Both the position numbers and the translations under genes were made by a program. Of a stretch of DNA of 64,000 nucleotides, positions 17,538-27,937 are shown one piece after another; the stretch's first letter is position 1, and each line of letters starts with the position of its first letter. The notes below the pieces were generated by a model. The model was not told where the DNA came from. It was given only the letters and a program-made list of their open reading frames with translations, and searched no databases. Where the stretch lies: positions 38,417 through 102,416 of the forward strand of contig CAJOFQ010000004.1 of NCBI GenBank assembly GCA_905233955.1, in the 5' to 3' direction. This DNA is from an uncultured Lachnospiraceae bacterium (GTDB taxonomy: Bacteria > Bacillota > Clostridia > Lachnospirales > Lachnospiraceae).

Positions 17538-19681
17538 TTGCTATATGCAAGCGGGAGTTTGCCTCCTTATTCAATAATGTAATAGGATGGCTATTTGTAG
17601 GCGTTATGGTGGCAATGTACGGATTGTACTTCTTTCTGTACAACATGCTGTACGGTCTGCCACAGATATCACATACGCTTTCAGCCGTAACCTTCCTGTT
17701 TCTGATAGCAGTTCCGGTGCTTACCATGCGTATACTCTCAGAAGACAGACGCAACAGGACAGATCAGCTGATCATGACTGCCCCTGTATCCACATGGCAG
17801 ATAGTCCTGGGCAAGTATCTGGCGCTGGTTTTGGTTTTTGCCATACCTGTATGTCTGATGGCAGTATCTCCATTGATACTGGGATTATTTGGAGAAGCGA
17901 ATTACACCGGAAGCTTCCTGGCGTTGCTGGGTTTTGTATTATATGGTCTTCTTACTTTATCGGTTGGACTTTTTGTTTCATCACTGACTGAAAGTGTGGT
18001 TATATCTGCAATAGTATCTTTTGTACTTTTATTTCTCGGGTATATGATGCCGTCCATAACCGGTGCGGTATTTCCGGATGGAGGGATTATTCCAACCATT
18101 TTAGGAGCTTATGATTTCATTACGCCCATGGACGATCTGTCTGACGGAAGTCTTAATTTAAGAAGTATAATATACTATGTTTCTGTCACAGGATTGTTTT
18201 TATTTGGAACGGTGCAATCCATTGAAAAGCGCCGATGGAGTGTGAGTGTCAGAAAGCTTTCAGGATCGGTTTTTTCCATAACTACTATAGCTGTAGTGTG
18301 TGCTGCAGTAGCGGGAGTTAATGCGCTGGCATTACAAATTCCGGATTCACAGGCCATCATTGACATGACGGCGGAAAAATATTTTTCACTTACAAAGGAC
18401 ACTGTCAAATTTCTCAAGGATTATTCTGAGGATGTAACTATTTATGTGGTTGGAACCAAAAAATCAGTCAAGGAATCATCAGTCGAGATACCCAAGACTC
18501 TCAAGCGATACCATGAAGCCAACCCGCGTATTAAGATCAGTTATGTTAATATATCCAAAAATCCTACATTTCTTGCTTCTTATGACGCAGAGGGCGAGCA
18601 GGAAGGCAGTCTTATAGTAGTAAGTGACAAGCGCAGCAAGGTTATCCCGGTGTCGGATATTTATCCCAGTGAGATTGACTACACTACTTATTCACAAACT
18701 GTTACCGGATATGATGGCGAAGGCCAGATCACCAGTGCGCTTCAATATGTATCCACGGATGATGTTCCTGTGGTGTACATTTTGGAGGGTCACGATGAGC
18801 TGGCTATTGGCGAAGATTTTATGGATGTACTGGAGAAATCCAATTACGAGATAAAACAGTTGTCATTCCTGAAGGAAGAGGCAGTTCCTGAGGATTCTGC
18901 CGCGCTTATCATCAATGGCGTGCAGTCGGATCTCTCCGATGATGATGTTAAAAAAGTAGTTGACTATATCAATGATGGAGGAAGCGTTCTTGCGTCAATG
19001 GATTTTCTTCAGATGGATAACCTTGCCAGATACAAAGGGATCCTGTCAGAATATGGAATAACACCTGTAGAGGGTGTGGTCGCGGAGTTAGACAAGGACT
19101 ATTATTATCAGAATCCATATTATTTACTGCCGGAAGTAGAAGTATCAGACGCAACGGATGGCTTGGAAGGAAAGTCTTCGATTTTTTCACCTTTTTCGGT
19201 AGGTCTGGAATATAATGAGGATAATGATAATACATATACAAAACTGTTTGTGACTTCTGATAAGGCCACTTCCAAAAAGGGTTACGGTTCTGCCGAGGAA
19301 ATGGCAAAGGTCGCGTCTGTACAAACAGAGGTTACAAAGGATCCCGGGGACCCTGACGGACCATTTTCCGTAGGTCTTCTTACAGAGACAAAAAAAGGCG
19401 GCAAAATCATAGTATTAGGTTCCGCGTATCTGCTTACAGACGCGTCGGATGCAATGGTGTCATATCGCAATTCCAGATTATTTGATTCTATGATGAAGGT
19501 TCTTGTACCCGATCTGGAGAATGAAAATGGTGTGATAATACCAGTTAAAAAATATGACGAGACGAGGCTTACAGTAAACACCAATGCGGCTCAGATGTAC
19601 GGGTTTATTTTTATAGTTCTGTTGCCGGTGTCTTGTCTTGTTGCAGGAGTAGTAATCTGGTCAAAACGACGCAGGAGGTAA
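17534..19681 (+). CDS. Fused ABC-2 permease and GldG-like auxiliary protein
   Basis: A 715-residue membrane protein. Residues 1-235 are an ABC-2 permease (GldF-like) with about six membrane segments and [21 protein letters not shown], typical of this family. From about 255 a further membrane helix leads into a large external domain like the GldG/ABC_transp_aux family ([41 protein letters not shown]), ending with a C-terminal membrane helix and RRRR. GldF and GldG are usually separate proteins; here they are fused. It overlaps the ATPase gene by 4 bases (ATGA). Transport substrate unknown. Confidence 0.85.
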   Translation: MIAICKREFASLFNNVIGWLFVGVMVAMYGLYFFLYNMLYGLPQISHTLSAVTFLFLIAVPVLTMRILSEDRRNRTDQLIMTAPVSTWQIVLGKYLALVLVFAIPVCLMAVSPLILGLFGEANYTGSFLALLGFVLYGLLTLSVGLFVSSLTESVVISAIVSFVLLFLGYMMPSITGAVFPDGGIIPTILGAYDFITPMDDLSDGSLNLRSIIYYVSVTGLFLFGTVQSIEKRRWSVSVRKLSGSVFSITTIAVVCAAVAGVNALALQIPDSQAIIDMTAEKYFSLTKDTVKFLKDYSEDVTIYVVGTKKSVKESSVEIPKTLKRYHEANPRIKISYVNISKNPTFLASYDAEGEQEGSLIVVSDKRSKVIPVSDIYPSEIDYTTYSQTVTGYDGEGQITSALQYVSTDDVPVVYILEGHDELAIGEDFMDVLEKSNYEIKQLSFLKEEAVPEDSAALIINGVQSDLSDDDVKKVVDYINDGGSVLASMDFLQMDNLARYKGILSEYGITPVEGVVAELDKDYYYQNPYYLLPEVEVSDATDGLEGKSSIFSPFSVGLEYNEDNDNTYTKLFVTSDKATSKKGYGSAEEMAKVASVQTEVTKDPGDPDGPFSVGLLTETKKGGKIIVLGSAYLLTDASDAMVSYRNSRLFDSMMKVLVPDLENENGVIIPVKKYDETRLTVNTNAAQMYGFIFIVLLPVSCLVAGVVIWSKRRRR

Positions 19682-19685
19682 TATA

Positions 19686-20246
19686 ATGACATTATTTGAA
19701 CAATGGGAAGATTTAGCTTACGACACAAAAACCAGAACCAGAGAGCAGATAGATGCTTTTTGGAAGGATTATTTTGAAAAAGAAAAAAATATTTATGATT
19801 CTCTTCTCAATAATCCGGAGGAAGAGGTAAAGGGAACAGTGCCCCAACTGGCAGAAAAGTATAATGTTTCTGTGGTTGAGATGACAGGCTTTTTAGATGG
19901 AATCAACGACAGCCTGGTAGAACAAAATCCCCTTAAGACCATGGATGAGAATACGGTAGTCTCTTTGAATTTTGATAATGAGAGATTGTACAGGAATATG
20001 ATAGATGCTGATGCCGAGTGGCTGTATGGTCTTCCGCAGTGGGATGATATCTTAGGTGCGGATAATAAAAAGGCGATCTTTTTAGATCAGAAAAAATCAC
20101 ACACGGTTCATGTTTTGAAAATAGGAAGAAACGAGCCTTGTCCTTGCGGCAGCGGTAAGAAATATAAGTTCTGCCATGGCAAAAAGGGAGCAGAACCGTT
20201 GTCTGAGGATGTTATTGAACGGTGGAAAGGAGAACATAATGGATAA
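19686..20246 (+). CDS. SEC-C motif protein
   Basis: 186 residues. The C-terminus is a textbook SEC-C zinc-binding motif, [17 protein letters not shown], as found at the end of SecA and in many stand-alone proteins. The N-terminal 140 residues are acidic and helical with no domain I can name. AGGAGG lies 8 bases before the ATG. The end overlaps the start of thrS by 8 bases. Function unknown; a ribosome- or SecB/SecA-related role is conceivable from the motif alone. Confidence 0.85.
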   Translation: MTLFEQWEDLAYDTKTRTREQIDAFWKDYFEKEKNIYDSLLNNPEEEVKGTVPQLAEKYNVSVVEMTGFLDGINDSLVEQNPLKTMDENTVVSLNFDNERLYRNMIDADAEWLYGLPQWDDILGADNKKAIFLDQKKSHTVHVLKIGRNEPCPCGSGKKYKFCHGKKGAEPLSEDVIERWKGEHNG

Positions 20247-22041
20247 CAAAGAATTTTACAGTCAGGTATACAGGCATTCCCTTGCTCATGTTCTGGCCAA
20301 GGCAGTTCTGGAATTGTACGGCGCAGACAAGGTACAATATGCCATAGGACCGCAGATTTCTGATGGCTTTTATTATGATTTCCTTTTGCCTGTAAATCTT
20401 ACAAATGATGATTTCAAGCAAATTGAAGATAAGATGCGCGAGATATTGAAGCGCAAAGAGGATTGGACAGTAGAGGAGATTTCCAAGGCGGATGCCCTTG
20501 AGCTGTTTAAGGGACAGAAATTCAAACAGGAGATCATATCTGATCTGCCGGATGATGAGACTATCACTATATATCGTACAGGAGATGATTTTGTGGATTT
20601 GTGCAGAGGTCCCCATGTCTCTAATTCTCAGGAATTACTGGGAGCTGCCTTCCAGATCAAATCTGTTTCCGGCGCATACTGGCGCGGTGACGAGAATAGG
20701 GACCAGCTTCAGAGGATATATGTATATGCTTTCGAGAATAAAAAGGATTTAAAGGCTCACCTTCAGTTTATTAAGGAGGCAATGGAACGGGATCACAAGA
20801 AGCTTGGTCCTCAGATGGGGCTTTTTATGTTTGATGAAAGCGCGCCGGGGATGCCTTATTGGCTTCCCAGAGGCTGGAAGCTTTATAATGCCCTGTTGGA
20901 TTTTTGGAGGACTATTCATGAAAGACATGGATATCAGGAGATTTCAGGTCCTATAATCAACAATCGCTATCTGTGGAAGACTTCAGGACATTGGGCTCAC
21001 TATGTAGATAATATGTTCATAATCCCGGGACATGATGAAGAAGGTAATATGGACATCGAAACACAAGACACATATGCTGCCAAGCCTATGAATTGCCCTA
21101 ACGCTATCAATGTCTACAGAAACAGCCTGCGCTCATATCGGGAGCTGCCCTTTAGGATTTCCCAGGTGGATGTTATTCACCGCAAGGAAAAATCCGGAGA
21201 GTTGAACGGCCTGTTTCGTGTTCAGGCATTTCGACAGGATGACGCGCACACTCTTCTTACAGAGGAACAGATAGCGGATGAAATGGCCGATATCATGGAT
21301 ATAGCTGATGAGATATATGGTACCTTTGGACTTACCTATGAGGTAGAATTGTCCACCCGCCCGGATGACTTTATGGGAGATATTGAGGTCTGGAATGACG
21401 CGGAAGCGGCATTGAAGCGGATATTGGACAACCGTTTCGGTGAAGGCAATTATGAGGTCAATGAGGGGGATGGCGCATTTTATGGCCCTAAGATTGATAT
21501 AAAAATGCGGGATGCTTTGGGAAGAGAGTGGCAGACAGGCACCATACAATTGGATTTCCAGCTGCCATTGAACTTTGATCTTAAGTATGTGGCTGATGAT
21601 GGTACCCACAAGAGACCGGTCATGATTCACAGGGCTATTTTTGGTTCCTTTGAGAGATTTATAGGAATTCTTACAGAGAATTACAAAGGTCTGTTCCCCT
21701 TCTGGATGTGTCCTTATCAGGTGGGAATAGTGCCGATACTTCCTGAACACAATGATTATGCCATGAAGGTTAAGGAAGCTCTTACTCAGGCTGGCATAAG
21801 AGCGGAAGCAGATCTTGCTTACCGCAACATGAAGGAAAAAATAAAGGGATTCCATGGAATGAAGGATCCTTATATAGTTATTCTTGGAGATAAGGAGATA
21901 GCTGATAACAGTGTATCTGTAACTATCCGCGGCAACAAAAAAATGAACGGTGTTCCACTGGATAGATTTATCGAGATTTGTAAAAAAATGAACAGTGAGC
22001 ATATGCAGACTCTCATTGAAAGCCAAGAGGCTTTGGGATAA
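20239..22041 (+). CDS. thrS: Threonyl-tRNA synthetase lacking the TGS domain
   Basis: Charges tRNA-Thr. The start is ATG 20239, after AAAGGAG; the ORF-track start at 20176 lies inside the SEC-C gene. Mature length is 600 residues against about 640 for the common form, and the protein begins almost directly at the editing domain ([12 protein letters not shown]). The N-terminal ubiquitin-like TGS domain is therefore absent. The editing site (LCRGPHV), class II motif 2 ([12 protein letters not shown]) and motif 3 region plus anticodon-binding domain are intact. There is no room for a T-box leader. It abuts the hydrolase gene (TAATG). Confidence 0.95.
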   Translation: MDNKEFYSQVYRHSLAHVLAKAVLELYGADKVQYAIGPQISDGFYYDFLLPVNLTNDDFKQIEDKMREILKRKEDWTVEEISKADALELFKGQKFKQEIISDLPDDETITIYRTGDDFVDLCRGPHVSNSQELLGAAFQIKSVSGAYWRGDENRDQLQRIYVYAFENKKDLKAHLQFIKEAMERDHKKLGPQMGLFMFDESAPGMPYWLPRGWKLYNALLDFWRTIHERHGYQEISGPIINNRYLWKTSGHWAHYVDNMFIIPGHDEEGNMDIETQDTYAAKPMNCPNAINVYRNSLRSYRELPFRISQVDVIHRKEKSGELNGLFRVQAFRQDDAHTLLTEEQIADEMADIMDIADEIYGTFGLTYEVELSTRPDDFMGDIEVWNDAEAALKRILDNRFGEGNYEVNEGDGAFYGPKIDIKMRDALGREWQTGTIQLDFQLPLNFDLKYVADDGTHKRPVMIHRAIFGSFERFIGILTENYKGLFPFWMCPYQVGIVPILPEHNDYAMKVKEALTQAGIRAEADLAYRNMKEKIKGFHGMKDPYIVILGDKEIADNSVSVTIRGNKKMNGVPLDRFIEICKKMNSEHMQTLIESQEALG

Positions 22042-22865
22042 TGGTTGTTGACTCTGTATGTTTTGGCAGTAAGGCAGATGGGAAGGCCGTAAGAGGCAGG
22101 ATCTTCATCCCGGAGAACGGCAGCAGTATTCATCCAGCAGTGATAATATGTCACGGTTTCAGTATAAATTACATGAAGCTTTTGCATTATGGCGAAGAGA
22201 TGTGCAATGATGGTATATGCAGTGTAATGTTTGATTTCTGCGGTGGAGGCAATGAAGGTTCAAGTGATGGTTCCACCCTTGAGATGTCTGTTGTTACAGA
22301 GCAGGAAGATTTGTCGCTGGTTTTAAATGCTGTTATGTCGTATGATTATGTCGATAAGGACAATATCTTTCTCCTGGGAGAAAGTCAGGGCGGTTTTGTT
22401 GCTGCAATGATAGGATTAAAGAGGATCCGTGATATAGCAGGCCTTATTCTCTGGTATCCGGCATTTGCCATTCCTGATTATGTAAGGGATATGTGCAGGG
22501 AGGGAATACCTGAGGAATATGAGGTGTTTGGCACCAGAATAGGCAGAATTTACGCCGAGGATGCAATGAATCTGCATCCCTACGATGATATTCATAAATT
22601 CAAAAAACCTGTCTTAATTATTCATGGACAGCAAGATGATGTTATACCTGTATCCTATTCCCAAAGGGCAGCGGAGTGCTATCCTGATGTGGAATATACG
22701 GTAATCAAAAATGCCGGACATGGTTTTGAAGGGGATGACAGTGTTTACGCCAGGAAGCTTACAAGCGATTTTATCTTCAGGAAAGCTTCCCAAAATGACA
22801 AATATAATGGGTTATCGCTCATACAAAAAATCATGGCTTTCTTTGGCAGGGGACATAAGGGATGA
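22041..22865 (+). CDS. Alpha/beta hydrolase
   Basis: 274 residues with an alpha/beta hydrolase fold. The nucleophile elbow is LLGESQGGFVAA, the acid is probably in HGQQDDVIPVSYS, and the catalytic His is in KNAGHGFEGDD. The oxyanion segment is VIICHGFSINYMK. It resembles the dienelactone hydrolase/BAAT-like esterases, but the substrate cannot be set from sequence. The ATG overlaps the thrS stop codon. The C-terminal 25 residues end in a basic stretch (FFGRGHKG). Confidence 0.88.
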   Translation: MVVDSVCFGSKADGKAVRGRIFIPENGSSIHPAVIICHGFSINYMKLLHYGEEMCNDGICSVMFDFCGGGNEGSSDGSTLEMSVVTEQEDLSLVLNAVMSYDYVDKDNIFLLGESQGGFVAAMIGLKRIRDIAGLILWYPAFAIPDYVRDMCREGIPEEYEVFGTRIGRIYAEDAMNLHPYDDIHKFKKPVLIIHGQQDDVIPVSYSQRAAECYPDVEYTVIKNAGHGFEGDDSVYARKLTSDFIFRKASQNDKYNGLSLIQKIMAFFGRGHKG

Positions 22866-22907
22866 CAAAGGAGTTACGCCATTACACATTCTTATAAGGT
22901 GGGAAAT

Positions 22908-23099
22908 ATGGATAACAGCTATTTTGTGGCGGAAATAATGAAGGGAAGGCGTAGAAAAGCGTTACTTATCGAACTTGAAGGACGGGAAACTATTGAAGAG
23001 GTAGTTAAGCGTAATTATGGGGAAGATACCGTGGTAGTTCAATACAGAGTACCTACCATGGAAGAGATGATTCTTATGAAGCGGGGGATGATAACTTGA
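22908..23099 (+). CDS. Small conserved-looking protein coupled to the GGDEF/EAL gene
   Basis: A 63-residue hydrophilic protein with a basic N-terminal part (MKGRRRKALLIELEG) and an amphipathic C-terminus. I do not recognise a family. ATG 22908 follows AAGGTGGG at a normal distance and is preferred to GTG 22899. Its TGA overlaps the TTG start of the 1183-residue signalling gene (TTGA), so the two are probably translationally coupled. A role with that protein is inference from the overlap. Confidence 0.65.
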   Translation: MDNSYFVAEIMKGRRRKALLIELEGRETIEEVVKRNYGEDTVVVQYRVPTMEEMILMKRGMIT

Positions 23100-26000
23100 G
23101 AAAAAAAGATCCTATGACGGGTCTTATGACTAAGGATGCTTTTATCGAAAGCGCCAGGCTGCGCCTTGAGTCCGGGGAGGTCTGTGCTGATGATTTATCC
23201 TGTGTCTACTTTGATATTAAGGCCTTTAAGCTTTTTTATGCAAGGAATAATTTTGATAGAGGGTATGAGTGCTTGTCATCAATTGGACATATGATCGAGG
23301 ATGTCTTTAAGGGGGATGATATCTGCAGATCGTCTAATGATCACTTTATAGTGCTTACAAGCCGCGAAGGGCTTTCCCAGCGCGTTCTTTTGGTGCAGGA
23401 AAAGGTTCATAACGAATGGAAGCATACAGGTCTTGAGCTGACAGCCGGAAGCTATGAGCTTAAAGACGGATATACTGATATGGCGACTGTGTGCAGTAAT
23501 GCCAAAATGGCATGCAAGAGCGCTGAAAAAAATGGTGATGGTTTCTCCGTATATGATGGTGCTCTTGAAAGGTCCATACGGTTAAAACAATATGTGATAC
23601 ATCACTTTGATGAAGCGATAGATTGTGGTCATATCATAGTCTATTATCAGCCGATCATGCATGTTTTAAAACAGCGGTTATGCGGTTATGAAGCCCTTGC
23701 AAGGTGGAATTCACCCGAGTATGGAATCCTTATGCCTGAAGATTTTCTGGACACCCTGAAGGAGGCTAAACAGGTTCATCGTCTGGATGCATACATGATC
23801 AGAATGGTTTGCAAGGATCTAAGGCTTTCTACTGACGAGGGGCTTTCTGTGGTTCCGGTATCGCTGAATCTTTCCAGACAGGATTTTGTCATGTCGGATA
23901 TGCTGGAGGTTGTAAAGCGCGCAACAGATGAATTTGGAATAGATAAGCAATATCTCCGTTTTGAGCTTTCAGAAGGAATGCTCTCTGAGGACAGGGAGGA
24001 TATGCTGTCTGAGATGCGTCGCTTCCGCAAGGCAGGATACATGCTTGGGATGGATGATTTTGGTGGAAAGGCATCTTCACTTCATATTCTCAAGGATATG
24101 CCTTTTGATTCATTAAAGATTGACAGCAGCTTCGTTAAGGGAACAGATGACCCGATCAGATCCAGGATCATATTGAAGAATATGATGAATATGGCCAAGG
24201 AATTGGGCATAGAGACCATGATGAGCGGCATAGATGATGAAAGCATAGTAGATTTCATCAAGCAGATAGGCTGTGAAAAATTCCAGGGCAATCTGTATGG
24301 AAGCCCCATGACTCTCGACAAGGATAAGCATATTAGCCTGGATCCTGAAAATGATTTTGAAAGGGATTATTATGATGCTATAGGACGGGTTAATATCCTT
24401 TCTCAAACACCCCTCAAGACAGGGTGGTCTCATCAGGAAGAGGATGCTGCTATTTTAAATCTGCTTCCTCTTGCAATTATGGAATTTGACAGGAAATCAT
24501 TTAATTTTCTCATGTCAAATGACAATTTCAAGTCAATTTTTTCGTCATTTGGAATGGATGGCGACGACGATCCGCAAAGTATATTTAATAACACAAGACT
24601 TACCATGTCCACACAGTTCAGGTCTTTGGCGGAGCGCTGTATTTATACGGGCACTGAATGTGTTCAGGATTTTGTGACGGATGCGGGCTATCACAGGTTA
24701 GTAATGCGCTGTGTATCCTACAATGGTGAAAATGACAGCGGAGCTGTTCTAGCTATTGTCGAGCGAATGTCTGAGGATGATCCTAACGAACGCGCGTCAA
24801 AAATGGACAACGCCATGCGATTCTTGTATTCACTTTATTCCAGGGTGGATTTAATAAGCGCGGATGGCAGCTCTATGGATAATATCTATATAGATACATC
24901 CAGATATAATAATCCGATATTAGGCAGAGATGCTAATGAGACAATTTTAAAATTCACTCAACAGAATATCTATGTTGAGGATATGCAAAAATGTCTCGAT
25001 TTTCTGAATCTTAATACCATGGAAGACCGCCTTGCGGATGTAGGCGGCAGATATATGGTGGATTATTTCAGAACCAGGGATGCAAAGGGCAACTACGACT
25101 GGCTGATGTACATGATAGTGCCGGTTGTGTCAGATAAAAAGACAATTTATGTATTGTGCTCAAGAGGTATTGATGCTGAGAGAATGCGCAGGTTGCCTGA
25201 GATTTCCCAGAGTGGCGCTGAGTATTATGATATGCCGAGCAATCCTGTATATCTCATTCTTGCCAGCAGTGCTTTTACCAGGATGCTGGAGTACGGTTCA
25301 TTTGATGAATTTTTGCGTAATTCATTCTTTGTAGAGGGAGATCTTACTTCTAATCTTATTTTAAGCCTGCATTTAGGCAAGCAGCAGGTTATGGACGATT
25401 CCAACATGGGGCATATGGGCATACCCTACGATGAAGTGATAAGGGAGATGATCACAGGTTCCGCAGTAGAATCCGACAAAGATAAGGTCAAGCCCTTCTT
25501 TGACAGAGACAGGTTATTGTCAGCTTATAAGGATGGACAGATAAGTTCTAATATTGAGTATCTCAGACTGCCTGACAGCGGAAGTGAGCATCCCAGATAT
25601 ATGAATGCCAGCTATCAGATACGGGAGGCATCTGACGGGCATATTCATATCTATATTTTGACCTTTGATGTGGATGATTACAGACGGACTAATGAGACCA
25701 TTCACAGGCTGGCTGAGAGGGATACTTTAACAGGGCTTTATAACCGCAGCACATCAGGAGCGATGTTCGATGGAATTCTTAATGATGAAACCACCGAAAC
25801 GGCTGCACTTATTATTCTTGACCTGGATAATTTCAAACAGATCAACGACAGGTACGGCCATGATTGCGGCGATAAGATATTAAAGGATGCTTCGTCCAGA
25901 ATGTCCGAGCTGTTTGACAGATTCGGATATGTGGCAAGAATAGGCGGAGATGAGTTTTTAGCAGTAGTAAAGAATCTTTCCGGTGAATATATTGATGAGA

Positions 26001-26647
26001 TTCTGCAGGGCTTTACCAATGAGACAAAGCTTGTAGACTACCACGGTAAATCTATAGTTTATACCATGTCAATAGGTTATGCTCTGTTTCCGGGGCATGG
26101 AGAAGAATACAATACTTTGTATCAGAGGGCTGATATGGCTCTTTACGCTGTCAAGATGCATGGACGCAATTCCTACAGATGCTTTGCCGAGGGTATGGAG
26201 AATCTGAACCGCTCCCAGCTTGGCTTTAATAAGAACTCTATATCAGAAGAAATGCCGGGAGGCTTTTTGGTATACAGAAACAACGATAACCTGGACATTG
26301 TTTTTGCCAATCAGCGGCTTATCAACATTTTTGGGTGCAGGACAATGGAGGAATTCAGGCTCTTTACAGGAAACAGTTTCAGAGGCTGTGTCTATGAAGA
26401 GGACTGGAAATTTATCCAGGAATGCATAGACCGTCAGGTCAATGAGTATGACGGCTACGATTATGTTCAATACAGAGCCAGGACAAAAGACGGCAAGATA
26501 AAATATATCGAAGACTATGGCAGATTATACCATGCAGAGAACGGTGAAGAGCTGTTTTATGTATTTATGCTGGATCTGGAGGAGAAGGAACGGAATTACG
26601 GTCATGTCATAGAACAATTTGGAATGATCCGATCCAAGGGTTTATGA
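23096..26647 (+). CDS. Multidomain GGDEF-EAL-GGDEF-PAS cyclic-di-GMP signalling protein
   Basis: 1183 residues, no membrane helices seen. The N-terminal GGDEF-like domain (1-160) is degenerate (SSNDHF replaces GGDEF). The EAL domain (165-410) keeps EAL (about 199), LNLSRQ, FELSE, MDDFGG and LKIDSS, but the AEGVE segment with the general-base Glu reads MSGID, so hydrolysis is doubtful. A long sensory region (PAS-like) spans 450-850. A second GGDEF domain follows (LTGLYNRS about 877, intact GGDEF about 950). Its inhibitory RxxD site reads RFGY, so product inhibition may be lost. A PAS domain ends the protein (1060-1175). Start TTG 23096 overlaps the small upstream gene. Confidence 0.9.
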   Translation: MRKKDPMTGLMTKDAFIESARLRLESGEVCADDLSCVYFDIKAFKLFYARNNFDRGYECLSSIGHMIEDVFKGDDICRSSNDHFIVLTSREGLSQRVLLVQEKVHNEWKHTGLELTAGSYELKDGYTDMATVCSNAKMACKSAEKNGDGFSVYDGALERSIRLKQYVIHHFDEAIDCGHIIVYYQPIMHVLKQRLCGYEALARWNSPEYGILMPEDFLDTLKEAKQVHRLDAYMIRMVCKDLRLSTDEGLSVVPVSLNLSRQDFVMSDMLEVVKRATDEFGIDKQYLRFELSEGMLSEDREDMLSEMRRFRKAGYMLGMDDFGGKASSLHILKDMPFDSLKIDSSFVKGTDDPIRSRIILKNMMNMAKELGIETMMSGIDDESIVDFIKQIGCEKFQGNLYGSPMTLDKDKHISLDPENDFERDYYDAIGRVNILSQTPLKTGWSHQEEDAAILNLLPLAIMEFDRKSFNFLMSNDNFKSIFSSFGMDGDDDPQSIFNNTRLTMSTQFRSLAERCIYTGTECVQDFVTDAGYHRLVMRCVSYNGENDSGAVLAIVERMSEDDPNERASKMDNAMRFLYSLYSRVDLISADGSSMDNIYIDTSRYNNPILGRDANETILKFTQQNIYVEDMQKCLDFLNLNTMEDRLADVGGRYMVDYFRTRDAKGNYDWLMYMIVPVVSDKKTIYVLCSRGIDAERMRRLPEISQSGAEYYDMPSNPVYLILASSAFTRMLEYGSFDEFLRNSFFVEGDLTSNLILSLHLGKQQVMDDSNMGHMGIPYDEVIREMITGSAVESDKDKVKPFFDRDRLLSAYKDGQISSNIEYLRLPDSGSEHPRYMNASYQIREASDGHIHIYILTFDVDDYRRTNETIHRLAERDTLTGLYNRSTSGAMFDGILNDETTETAALIILDLDNFKQINDRYGHDCGDKILKDASSRMSELFDRFGYVARIGGDEFLAVVKNLSGEYIDEILQGFTNETKLVDYHGKSIVYTMSIGYALFPGHGEEYNTLYQRADMALYAVKMHGRNSYRCFAEGMENLNRSQLGFNKNSISEEMPGGFLVYRNNDNLDIVFANQRLINIFGCRTMEEFRLFTGNSFRGCVYEEDWKFIQECIDRQVNEYDGYDYVQYRARTKDGKIKYIEDYGRLYHAENGEELFYVFMLDLEEKERNYGHVIEQFGMIRSKGL

Positions 26648-27931
26648 GGTTATACTGTTAATCTGCTCAAAGAATCCGGGGAATGATATGTTAACGCAGT
26701 CACTGTTATCAAGTGTTGTGACCCCTTCTGCTCCAAGGGCTGCTATGGCAAAGGACATAGCTATTCTATGATCCGAAGCGGTGCGAATAAGGCCGCCTCT
26801 AAGGGGCTTTCCGCCGTGTATGATCATTCCATCATCACATGGAGTTACATCAGCACCCATATTTGTAAGGTTGTCGGTAATAAGGCTTATACGATCGGAC
26901 TCTTTTACTTTTAATTCTGATGCATCGCGGATAGTGGTCGTTCCTTCTGCGAAGGCTGACAGAACCGCTATTACAGGCAGCTCATCAATAAGTGCAGGGA
27001 TAATGTCCCCTGAAATTACAGTTCCATGTAGATTTGAATGGCTTACAGTAATATCAGCCGTCTCTTCACCTGATACAAGGCGTTTGTTTTCTATGGTGAG
27101 ATTGGCGCCCATTTCCTTGAGAACGGTTATTATTCCGGCACGGGTAGGATTGATATTGACATTTTGGATTGTAAGCTGGCCATGGGGAACTAACAAACCT
27201 GCTGCTATAAAATAGGCAGCAGAGGATATGTCTCCCGGTATATGAATGTCGGAAGCGTTTAACATATTTCCCGGGTGCAGGGTTACAGTATTGCCATCGG
27301 TTGTAATGTCCGCCCCCAGTGCTTTTAACATTCTTTCTGAATGATCTCTCGATAGTGAGGGTTCAACAACTGTGGTATCGCCATTGGCATACAGTCCTGC
27401 GAATAGGATACATGATTTAACCTGGGCTGAAGCCACAGGTGAATTCCATGTAATTCCATTAAGCTCTTTGCCGCCATCTATGATAAGAGGTGCGCAATTA
27501 TTGTCATTTTCTGAATGAATACCGGCGCCCATTTTGGTCAGAGGATCAATTATCCTCTTCATGGGGCGCTTTTGGATAGAGGCGTCTCCGCTGATAACTG
27601 ATGAGAAGGGCATCGCTGATAGTATCCCCGACAGGAGCCGAAGCGTTGTACCGCTGTTTTTTACATCGAGAGTTCCATTGGGCGCACAAAGACCATTAAG
27701 GCCTTTTCCGTGGATAATCACATTTTCTGCTTCTTTTTCGATTTTAATCCCCATCTGCCTGAAGCAATCTATAGTCGCCGCACAGTCAGCACCGTCTAAA
27801 AAACCGCTAAGACGGGTCTGACCCTTGGATATGGCACCTAACATTACGCCACGGTGAGATATGGATTTGTCTCCGGGTACAGTGATGACTCCATTTATGT
27901 TACTTTTCTTTAATATGTCTATGGTATTCAT
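26642..27931 (-). CDS. aroA: 3-phosphoshikimate 1-carboxyvinyltransferase (EPSP synthase)
   Basis: Sixth step of the shikimate pathway: transfers enolpyruvate from PEP to shikimate 3-phosphate. The 429-residue protein has PGDKSISHRGVMLGA, KNSGTTLRLLSG, SRDHSERML, KVKESDRISL and SDHRIAMSFAIAAL, all diagnostic. It is the last gene of the minus-strand aroF-tyrA-aroA operon, 6 bases after tyrA. Its 3' end overlaps the convergent GGDEF/EAL gene by 6 bases, leaving no room for a separate terminator. Confidence 0.97.
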   Translation of the reverse strand: MNTIDILKKSNINGVITVPGDKSISHRGVMLGAISKGQTRLSGFLDGADCAATIDCFRQMGIKIEKEAENVIIHGKGLNGLCAPNGTLDVKNSGTTLRLLSGILSAMPFSSVISGDASIQKRPMKRIIDPLTKMGAGIHSENDNNCAPLIIDGGKELNGITWNSPVASAQVKSCILFAGLYANGDTTVVEPSLSRDHSERMLKALGADITTDGNTVTLHPGNMLNASDIHIPGDISSAAYFIAAGLLVPHGQLTIQNVNINPTRAGIITVLKEMGANLTIENKRLVSGEETADITVSHSNLHGTVISGDIIPALIDELPVIAVLSAFAEGTTTIRDASELKVKESDRISLITDNLTNMGADVTPCDDGMIIHGGKPLRGGLIRTASDHRIAMSFAIAALGAEGVTTLDNSDCVNISFPGFFEQINSITS

Positions 27932-27937
27932 AATATT

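Noticed and set aside
16964-17754. Minus-strand ORFs of 155 and 160 residues with Ser-rich or Leu/Arg-rich repeats
   Set aside because: They are antisense shadows of the acidic repeat tail and ATPase gene, with no Shine-Dalgarno or recognisable protein.
21133-22026. 297-residue minus-strand ORF opposite thrS
   Set aside because: Composition is unlike any protein family, it lies wholly within thrS, and it has no ribosome-binding site.
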